Positions 33,395 to 38,108 of a stretch of DNA of 38,108 nt are shown here, in pieces (position 1 is the stretch's first letter; each line of letters begins with the position of its first letter). The position numbers and the translations under genes were made by a program. The DNA is from Polyangiaceae bacterium (lineage in GTDB: Bacteria > Myxococcota_A > Polyangia > Polyangiales > Polyangiaceae), in the NCBI GenBank assembly GCA_025937835.1, contig JAICQO010000066.1:1-38108 (forward strand), read 5' to 3'. Under the pieces are notes generated by a model. The model was not told the origin of the DNA and made no database searches. It was given only the letters and a program-made list of their open reading frames with translations.

Positions 33395-33428
33395 GCACGG
33401 TAACCAGTGACTTTTGCCACTGTCGTGC
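33395..33428. repeat. Hairpin with internal loop upstream of GH16
   Basis: GCACG (33395-33399) pairs with CGTGC (33424-33428), and inside it CAGTG (33405-33409) pairs with CACTG (33418-33422). This gives ten base pairs with a small asymmetric internal loop and an 8-base apical loop. It is 95-128 bases before the GH16 start. It could be an operator or an element of the GH16 leader RNA. Confidence 0.35.
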
Positions 33429-33615
33429 GCTGAGCACCAAAAACAAGATTGCCATTCTGCCCCATCCCCGATCCGGCCAGCTGACCATCCGCGCTCGCGC
33501 TGGCCGCCGGGATTTATAGGGATTTCAGGCGCTTTCCTCGATAGTCGCAACGCGCGAGAGAGCCGTCACTCAGCAACGCAATCGTGTTGTTCAGAGCGCG
33601 AAATAATTCGAACAC

Positions 33616-33654
33616 GCGCCGGGAACACCGGAATTGCTTCCGAAAACCCGGCGC
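33616..33654. repeat. Two-tier stem-loop in the gene-free leader
   Basis: GCGCCGGG (33616-33623) pairs perfectly with CCCGGCGC (33647-33654). Nested inside, CGGAA (33629-33633) pairs with TTCCG (33638-33642) around a TTGC loop. The two stems are separated by an A-rich internal loop (AACAC opposite AAAA). Thirteen base pairs with an adenine-rich internal loop look more like a folded RNA than an operator. It matches no riboswitch class that I recognise. Confidence 0.45.
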
Positions 33655-33753
33655 AACTCCACTCGAAGGCGTGCTTGGTCAGAACCCATTTACATCGCGG
33701 AAACATCGCCTGCCTGCGAGAAATCCCCCGCAGTTCGGCGCCTTTTTCCTGCT

Positions 33754-33778
33754 TGACACTTCTTGCCCGGGAGTGTCA
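33754..33778. repeat. Inverted repeat TGACACT-N11-AGTGTCA
   Basis: TGACACT (33754-33760) and AGTGTCA (33772-33778) form a perfect 7-bp inverted repeat overlapping a TTGACA hexamer (33753-33758). A related TTGACAC...GTGTC arrangement (591-597 and 621-625) lies upstream of the other priming gene. The shared pattern suggests a common regulator site, but the spacings differ (11 versus 23 between the arms). Confidence 0.4.
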
Positions 33779-33988
33779 GCTAGTAGCACACTGTGAGTGA
33801 GCAGGAGGCCATTGCACTTCGCACTGGCCTCGGCGGTCCCCGCCGAACCATCGAGTTCCTCGACGTCAATCACCGCTTTCGAACAGACGCAATACGCACC
33901 GAACACGCTTTTCGCTCCACAGCTCATCCGGCGCACTTTCGCTGTTTCCAGGCAATTCTGGGCTCGCGCGGGGGACACATCGTCCTCT

Positions 33989-34007
33989 CGGCCGCTCATT
34001 GCGGCCG
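33989..34007. repeat. GC-rich hairpin before the second priming gene
   Basis: CGGCCGC (33989-33995) and GCGGCCG (34001-34007) form a perfect 7-bp stem with a 5-base TCATT loop, about 80 bases before the start codon. No T-run follows, so it is not a standard intrinsic terminator; it may be a leader-RNA element. Confidence 0.35.
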
Positions 34008-34077
34008 CACTGACTCGAAGCCAGTAACTCGCTATTTCCAGCGCTGCACGGATTAGTTCTATCTGCGTTGTTTCAGA

Positions 34078-34083
34078 TGGAGG
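34078..34083 (+). promoter_or_regulatory. Ribosome binding site fixing the ATG at 34089
   Basis: TGGAGG ends five bases before ATG 34089. It settles the start against an in-frame codon at 34068, and gives a product that aligns from its first residue with the paralogue at 855. Confidence 0.8.
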
Positions 34084-34088
34084 TCCCC

Positions 34089-35501
34089 ATGCTGAAGCGA
34101 TATCACCATACCTTTGGCCATTTGTTCCGACTCTCCGACGCGACCGTCATCGTCGGCGCGTGGTTGGTCTCGTACTGGGTGCGCTTCTACCTGCCCCCGC
34201 CGATCCAGGCGCTCGCCGTTACCCGCGGTTTGCCCGAATTCGCGACCTATGCCGCGCTTTGCCCGCTGGTGGCGGTGCTCTGGATGACCGTGTTCAGCCT
34301 GATGCGGGTCTACGAGTCCAAGCGCCTGCTCGCGCCGGCTCCCGAGCTGCAAGAGGTGCTCAAGGCACACGGCGTCGCCTTGCTGCTGTTCGTGATGCTC
34401 ACGTTCATGTTCAAGGAGTACCGGTACTCGCGGCTGGTGCTGATCTACTTCGGGCTGATCGGCGGCGTCGCGATGTTGACCTTCCGGTTCTGGCTGCGCA
34501 CCCTGCTCCGCGAGCTGCGCGCGCGAGGCTACAACCTGCGGCACGCCGTCGCGGTCGGCGAGGGGGAGGCGCTCAAAGCTCTGATCCAGCGCCTCGATGC
34601 GTTTCCAGAGCTCGGGCTCCGCGTGCGCGGCGTCGTCACGGAAGAAGGCCCCGCCAGCACGCAGATTTACGGCAAACCCTACCTCGGAGATTTTCAGAGC
34701 CTGGTCGACGTGATCCGCCGCACCCGGGTAGACGAGGTGCTGATCGCGCTGCCCCCGGCCCAGGGCAACGAGCTCGACGGTCTGCTCGAGCTATTGAAAG
34801 ACGAGACGGTAGACGTGCGCGTGGTCCCCGACATCCACCGCTTCGTCACGCTGGGCTGCGAGATCGAGGACTTCGACGGCATGCCGGTGGTGCGCATCAA
34901 CGACTCGCCCGTGATGGGCTGGGGTGCGTTCGCCAAGCGCGCGACCGACGCGGCGCTCTCGGCGGCAGCGCTGGTGATCCTCTCGCCGCTGCTGCTGTTG
35001 ATCGCAGCCCTGGTGAAGCTGACCTCGCCCGGCCCGATCTTCTACGCGCAGGAGCGGATGGGGCTCGATGGTCGGAGCTTCAAGATGTTCAAGTTCCGTT
35101 CCATGCGCGTGGACGCCGAGCAGACCAGCGGCGCCGTCTGGTGCAAAGAGAACGACACGCGACGCACCAGGTTCGGCAGCTTCCTGCGCAAGACGAGCCT
35201 CGATGAGCTGCCCCAGCTCTGGAACGTGCTGCGCGGCGACATGGCGCTCGTGGGGCCGCGGCCGGAGCGTCCCGTGTTCGTGCACAAGTTCCGGACGGAG
35301 ATCCCCCACTACATGCTGCGCCACAAGGTGAGGGCCGGAATTACGGGCTGGGCCCAGGTCAACGGCTGGCGCGGCAACACCTCACTCGACCGCCGCATCG
35401 AGCACGACCTCTTCTACATCAAGAACTGGTCCTATGCGCTGGACGTGAAAATTCTGACCATGACGCTCTGGAAGGGGTTCATCGACAAGAACGCGTACTG
35501 A
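34089..35501 (+). CDS. Polyprenyl-phosphate glycosyl-1-phosphate transferase (priming enzyme), copy 2
   Basis: This is a second priming enzyme, also exactly 470 residues and alignable without gaps to the copy at 855. The C-terminal catalytic domain is nearly the same (KFRSMRVDAE, TSLDELPQLWNVLRG, VGPRPERPVFV, GITGWAQVNGWRG, WKGFIDKNAY). Differences concentrate in the N-terminal membrane region and the middle domain (for example 145-210). It would load the first sugar phosphate on undecaprenyl phosphate, either the same sugar under other conditions or a different one for a second polymer. The gene stands alone: a 788-base gene-free region precedes it, and a stem-loop plus an unrelated DoxX gene follow. 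No frameshift or lost motif suggests decay. Confidence 0.93.
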   Translation: MLKRYHHTFGHLFRLSDATVIVGAWLVSYWVRFYLPPPIQALAVTRGLPEFATYAALCPLVAVLWMTVFSLMRVYESKRLLAPAPELQEVLKAHGVALLLFVMLTFMFKEYRYSRLVLIYFGLIGGVAMLTFRFWLRTLLRELRARGYNLRHAVAVGEGEALKALIQRLDAFPELGLRVRGVVTEEGPASTQIYGKPYLGDFQSLVDVIRRTRVDEVLIALPPAQGNELDGLLELLKDETVDVRVVPDIHRFVTLGCEIEDFDGMPVVRINDSPVMGWGAFAKRATDAALSAAALVILSPLLLLIAALVKLTSPGPIFYAQERMGLDGRSFKMFKFRSMRVDAEQTSGAVWCKENDTRRTRFGSFLRKTSLDELPQLWNVLRGDMALVGPRPERPVFVHKFRTEIPHYMLRHKVRAGITGWAQVNGWRGNTSLDRRIEHDLFYIKNWSYALDVKILTMTLWKGFIDKNAY

Positions 35502-35521
35502 TCATCAGGGACAGCTGCGAG

Positions 35522-35561
35522 GCCGGCGGATTTCTGCGGGTTTCCCGCCAGATTCGCCGGC
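35522..35561 (+). terminator. Stem-loop after the second priming gene, possible terminator
   Basis: GCCGGCG (35522-35528) pairs with CGCCGGC (35555-35561), and inside GCGGG (35536-35540) pairs with CCCGC (35544-35548) around a TTT loop. It begins 20 bases after the stop codon. There is no T-run after it, so it is either a non-canonical terminator or an mRNA-end stabiliser. Confidence 0.35.
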
Positions 35562-35656
35562 GCTCGGCCGGCGTGGCAGACTCAGTGCTTCTCGACACGC
35601 TTCGCGCTGCGGCTCTTCGCGCGCGACCCGTGCCAGTCTGCTCAGGAGGGTTCGAT

Positions 35657-36133
35657 ATGTCTTTCGAAGATCTCGGGAAGCGACTGAATCGGCCGGCGCT
35701 CGGGCTCGACCTGTTGCGCATCTACATCGGCGTCGCTTTGATCGTGCGCGGCGCAGCCTTCGTCGCGCGCCCCGAAGCGTTGCTCGAGTACATGGAACAC
35801 TCGCGGCTGTGGGTGATGCCGATGATCGTCACCCACTACGTGGTCGCGGCGCACGTGTGCGGCGGGGCGATGCTCGCGCTCGGCTTGTGCACTCGCCTGG
35901 CGGCGTTCCTCCAGGTTCCGGTGCTGCTCGGCGCCGTGTTTCTAGTGCACTGGCGCGAAGGCCTGCTCGCCGCGAGCCAGTCGCTCGAGCTGTCGGCGCT
36001 GGTGCTGGCGATCGTGGCCGTGATCTCGGTCGTGGGCGCCGGCGAGCTCTCGCTGGATCGGCGCCTCACCAAGTCGTTCGAGCGCGAATCGCTGAGGCCC
36101 GGGGCCTCGATCGAACACGCGCACCAGCACTGA
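35657..36133 (+). CDS. DoxX-family membrane protein
   Basis: The 158-residue protein has four hydrophobic helices and the DoxX-family pattern: LDLLRIYIGVALIVRGAAF near the start, GGAMLALGLCTRLAAFLQVP in the middle and a last helix before a basic/acidic tail. DoxX-family members are small inner-membrane proteins whose biochemical roles are mostly unknown; some are linked to thiol or sulfur redox. ATG 35657 has an excellent AGGAGGG (35644-35650) six bases upstream. It converges on the esterase gene, with 15 bases between stops. Nothing in its context ties it to the polysaccharide genes. Confidence 0.83.
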   Translation: MSFEDLGKRLNRPALGLDLLRIYIGVALIVRGAAFVARPEALLEYMEHSRLWVMPMIVTHYVVAAHVCGGAMLALGLCTRLAAFLQVPVLLGAVFLVHWREGLLAASQSLELSALVLAIVAVISVVGAGELSLDRRLTKSFERESLRPGASIEHAHQH

Positions 36134-36148
36134 GCGGCGTCGCTTCGA

Positions 36149-37279
36149 CTACGGCGCGGTGGGCAACACGGACTCGATCGCGCCGTAGAAGGCCTTCCCG
36201 AGCTCGGTGTAGCCGGCGTTGTTGGGGTGCAGGTAGTCCCCCATCCAGGCGCTGGCGTAGTTGGGGTTCGCCGCAAAAAGCGCGTAGTTGTCGAGCAGCA
36301 CCACGTGCTTGCCGGCCGCGGCCCGCGTGCTCACGAGCTCGGGCAGCGCGTTGTTGTAGGCAATCACCTTCGGATTCGTTCCCGAGTTGGCGATCGGGAT
36401 GATGGTCGCGACCACCACCAGCGCGTTCGGGGCCCGCATCGTGATGTCGTCGACCAGCTTGCCGAGGCGCCCCGGAGCGCCGTTCAGGTCCACGTTGCCG
36501 TTGATGTCGTTGGTGCCGATCATCAACAGCACGATGTGGGCACCACCGGCTAGCGCCTGGGCCGTGATCTGACCCGAGATCCCGTTGTGGCCGCCACCGC
36601 TGTCGATGGTGTAGCCGCCGCGGCCCTCGTGCTTCCGCGGGAACGGCCGCCCGTCTACCTCGTTCGGCCCATTCTGCTGCGAGCCCACGAAGGTGATGTT
36701 CTTTCCGCCCGCGACCGCGCGCCGGAACAGCTCGACGCGATACCCGCCGCCGGACGACCCGAAGCCCTCGGTGATCGAGTCACCGAGCGGCAGCACCGCA
36801 CAGGGGGTCATCGGATCAGCCGGGCAGGGAGAGAAGCCCGCCTTGCCGCCGCCGCCACCAGCCGCGCCGCCCATTCCGGCAGCGCCCGCGCTGGCTCCGC
36901 CCGCGCCTGCTCCAGCGCTCGACTTGCCACCGGCGGGCGCGCCGCCGCCACCTGATCCGGCCTGCCCTCCGCCCGCCGCGCCGCCCAGGTTCGCGGCCCC
37001 GCCGCCCCCGGAACCAGCGCCCCCCGTCGGTTGCGCACCACCCGACGCCGTGACGCCGCCCGTGCTCGCACCGCCCGTCGAGCTCCCGCCCGTCGGCGCA
37101 CCGCCCGTCGAGCCGCCGACGGAGAGGCTGCCGCCGCTCGCTCGAACGCCACCGGTGCTGGTCGCTACGCCACCCGTGCCGGTGCCGCCCGTGCCGCCGG
37201 GATCACTTGGGTTCCCGGATTCCGACGAGCAAGCGGCCAGCGCCAGTAGGAGGAACCATCCCGGGCTACGCGTTCTCAT
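36149..37279 (-). CDS. SGNH/GDSL-type esterase lipoprotein with long Gly-rich linker
   Basis: The 376-residue product begins MRTRSPGWFLLLALAAC: a signal peptide with lipobox LAAC (Cys17), so it should be lipid-anchored. Residues 18 to about 148 are a Gly/Ser/Thr/Ala linker made of short (S/T)GG-type units. The catalytic domain follows: block I PLGDSITEGFG (165-174, nucleophile Ser168), block III MIGTNDIN (253-260) and block V GDYLHPN (347-353, Asp/His pair). The layout resembles carbohydrate esterases that remove acetyl groups from polysaccharides. A role on the polymer made here is inferred. It lies 84 bases downstream of the rRNA-operon terminator, on the same strand. Confidence 0.88.
   Translation of the reverse strand: MRTRSPGWFLLLALAACSSESGNPSDPGGTGGTGTGGVATSTGGVRASGGSLSVGGSTGGAPTGGSSTGGASTGGVTASGGAQPTGGAGSGGGGAANLGGAAGGGQAGSGGGGAPAGGKSSAGAGAGGASAGAAGMGGAAGGGGGKAGFSPCPADPMTPCAVLPLGDSITEGFGSSGGGYRVELFRRAVAGGKNITFVGSQQNGPNEVDGRPFPRKHEGRGGYTIDSGGGHNGISGQITAQALAGGAHIVLLMIGTNDINGNVDLNGAPGRLGKLVDDITMRAPNALVVVATIIPIANSGTNPKVIAYNNALPELVSTRAAAGKHVVLLDNYALFAANPNYASAWMGDYLHPNNAGYTELGKAFYGAIESVLPTAP
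36836..37228 (-). repeat. Low-complexity coding repeat (Gly-rich linker of the esterase)
   Basis: This segment encodes about 130 residues made almost wholly of Gly, Ser, Thr and Ala in degenerate (S/T)GG-x units. At the DNA level short words such as GCACCGCCCGTCGAG recur. Such a tract is prone to length change by slippage. Confidence 0.75.
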
Positions 37280-37362
37280 TGGCTCTGTTGCGCAGTGACC
37301 CTGAAGCTGCGATTCCGTCGCGAACGGCTGGACACGGCCGAACCGCCGGCCCGTTTCGCAGC

Positions 37363-37397
37363 AAAAAGAAAGGGCCCAGAGTTTCCTCTGGGCCCTT
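37363..37397 (-). terminator. Intrinsic terminator of the rRNA operon
   Basis: On the minus strand a perfect 12-bp stem (AAGGGCCCAGAG with CTCTGGGCCCTT, 37370-37397) closes a GAAA tetraloop and is followed by TCTTTTT. It lies about 10 bases after the 5S 3' end. This is the clearest terminator in the window. Confidence 0.93.
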
Positions 37398-37406
37398 GTT
37401 GGATTA

Positions 37407-37522
37407 GCCCGGCAGCGTCCTACTCTCCCACACGGTTGCCCGTGCAGTACCATCGGCTCCGAAAAGCTTGACTTCCGAGTTCGAGATGGGATCGGGTATG
37501 ACCTTTTCGATATTGCCACCGG
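37407..37522 (-). rRNA. rrf: 5S ribosomal RNA
   Basis: Read on the minus strand, the segment begins CCGGTGGCAATATCG and includes the conserved 5S core CCCGATCCCATCTCGAACTC, then GGGAGAGTAGG before the 3' CTGCCGGGC. The length of about 116 bases is normal. Ends are placed by eye and may be off by a few bases. It follows the 23S gene in the usual order. Confidence 0.93.
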
Positions 37523-37727
37523 AAATTCTTGGGCGTCCAAAGCTGCGCTGAGATCCAGCGCTGCTAGCAACTCGGTGCACACAGTGCGCAGAGTCCGCTC
37601 CGGCTCACGCGCGCTCCGCTCGTCGTTACCGACGCTCGAGGCTCGCGGACTCGGGAGCTCGTGGTGACTGCGAAACTTCGCAGTCCGCCCGGACTCCGGC
37701 CACCAACTTCAATGTTTGCCTTAGGTT
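37523..37727 (-). other. 23S-5S internal transcribed spacer
   Basis: This is a spacer of about 205 bases between the 23S and 5S genes. I see no tRNA in it. It should contain RNase processing stems flanking both rRNAs; nothing else stands out. Confidence 0.7.
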
Positions 37728-38108
37728 TAGGTCAAGCCGCACGGCCTATTAGTACCGGTTAGCTCCGTGCATTGCTGCACTTCCACACCCGGCCTATCAA
37801 CCTCGTAGTCTACGAGGGGCCTTTAGTGCCTTGCGGCAGGGACACCTGGTCTTGAGGCCAGCTTCCCGCTTATATGCTTTCAGCGGTTATCTGTTCCGCG
37901 CATGGCTACCCGGCGATGCCAGAGGCCTGACAACCGGATCACCAGAGGCACGTCCACCCAGGTCCTCTCGTACTATGGGTAGCTCCTCTCAAGTGTCCTA
38001 CGCCCACGGCAGATAGGGACCAAACTGTCTCACGACGTTTTAAACCCAGCTCGCGTACCGCTTTAATTGGCGAACAGCCAAACCCTTGGGACCTGCTCCA
38101 GCCCCAGG
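37728..38108 (-). rRNA. rrl: 23S ribosomal RNA, 3' portion (cut by the window edge)
   Basis: The minus strand ends with the conserved 23S 3' terminus (GGCCGTGCGGCTTGACC) after the helix-rich region containing TACTAATAGGCC. Further in are universally conserved stretches such as GAGAGGACCTGGGTGGACG and TGGCTGTTCGCCA. Only about 380 bases are inside the window; the 5' part and the 16S gene lie beyond the right edge. The precise 3' end is uncertain by a few bases. Confidence 0.95.

Larger units (their letters stand above)
33301..34088. other. Gene-free region between GH16 and the second priming transferase
   Basis: These 788 bases hold no convincing gene and are visibly less G+C-rich than the flanking coding sequence. 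They contain four stem-loop-forming repeats (listed separately) and a TTGACA hexamer at 33753. There is also a strong AGGAGG at 33803-33808 in front of a TTG-started frame with no recognisable product. Both divergent genes, leftward GH16 and rightward priming transferase, must be expressed from here. The distance suggests a long 5' leader on the rightward transcript. Confidence 0.5.

Noticed and set aside
33393-33425. Possible sigma-54 promoter (TGGCAC...) upstream of GH16
   Set aside because: The -24 GG is present, but no GC occurs at the required spacing on either strand.
32216-33550. 444-codon frame overlapping GH16 out of register, ending with a GPCPVDVV segment
   Set aside because: The GPCPVDVV match comes from the 28-bp repeat, not from a gene; the rest is shadow of the GH16 gene.
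36836-37228. Repeat tract considered as a CRISPR or satellite array
   Set aside because: Units are degenerate, in frame and encode a Gly-rich linker of a lipoprotein; there are no spacers.
37523-37727. Search for a tRNA in the 23S-5S spacer
   Set aside because: No cloverleaf with a TTCGA-type T-loop or a CCA-proximal stem could be drawn.
37831-38016. 61-codon frame at the right edge
   Set aside because: It lies inside the 23S rRNA gene.

Overview
The window looks like a piece of a myxobacterial chromosome (Myxococcota, most likely a Polyangia-type lineage). The reasons are the very high G+C coding sequence, several GTG and TTG starts, lipoproteins whose lipobox cysteine is followed by Ser/Gly-Gly-rich linkers, a DUF1592/DUF1552 pair, and a large exopolysaccharide locus. 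The assignment is inference from gene content; no marker protein was compared.

From about 0.85 to 17 kb lies a Wzx/Wzy-type polysaccharide locus, read mostly rightward with short or overlapping junctions. It encodes a membrane priming glycosyl-1-phosphate transferase (855-2267), a Wza-like outer-membrane export lipoprotein, a Wzc-like chain-length regulator fused to a tyrosine-kinase-type ATPase, two GT4 glycosyltransferases, an unassigned DXD glycosyltransferase, GT2 and GT32 enzymes, another GT2, a Wzy-like polymerase, a second unassigned glycosyltransferase-like protein, an oppositely oriented pyruvyltransferase-like gene, and a Wzx flippase. Together these would build a lipid-linked repeat unit at the cytoplasmic face, flip it, polymerise it and export it.

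From 17.2 to 24.5 kb the content changes. There is a 1,116-residue surface lipoprotein with Cys-rich, Ca-binding-type FG-GAP and CARDB-like repeats, a small methyltransferase, and a leftward two-gene unit (DUF1592 lipoprotein plus Tat-exported DUF1552 protein). From 24.8 to 33.3 kb polysaccharide genes resume: a rightward ABC exporter, then a leftward run transcribed in the order GH16 glycanase, GT2, GT2, double-domain methyltransferase, polysaccharide deacetylase, GT2. A second, same-length copy of the priming transferase (34089-35501) follows a 788-base gene-free leader. Next come a DoxX-family membrane protein and a leftward SGNH esterase lipoprotein. The right edge is the 3' end of an rRNA operon on the minus strand (23S end, spacer, 5S, strong intrinsic terminator).

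The most interesting points are: the two paralogous priming enzymes bracketing the locus, both behind long non-coding leaders; a fused kinase that has lost the usual C-terminal tyrosine cluster; a three-part inverted-repeat array with competing pairings between the DUF1592 gene and the ABC exporter; structured stem-loops in the leader of the second priming gene; a tandem methyltransferase fusion; and a 28-bp direct repeat at the GH16/GT2 junction. I found no CRISPR array, tRNA, insertion sequence, prophage or toxin-antitoxin genes.
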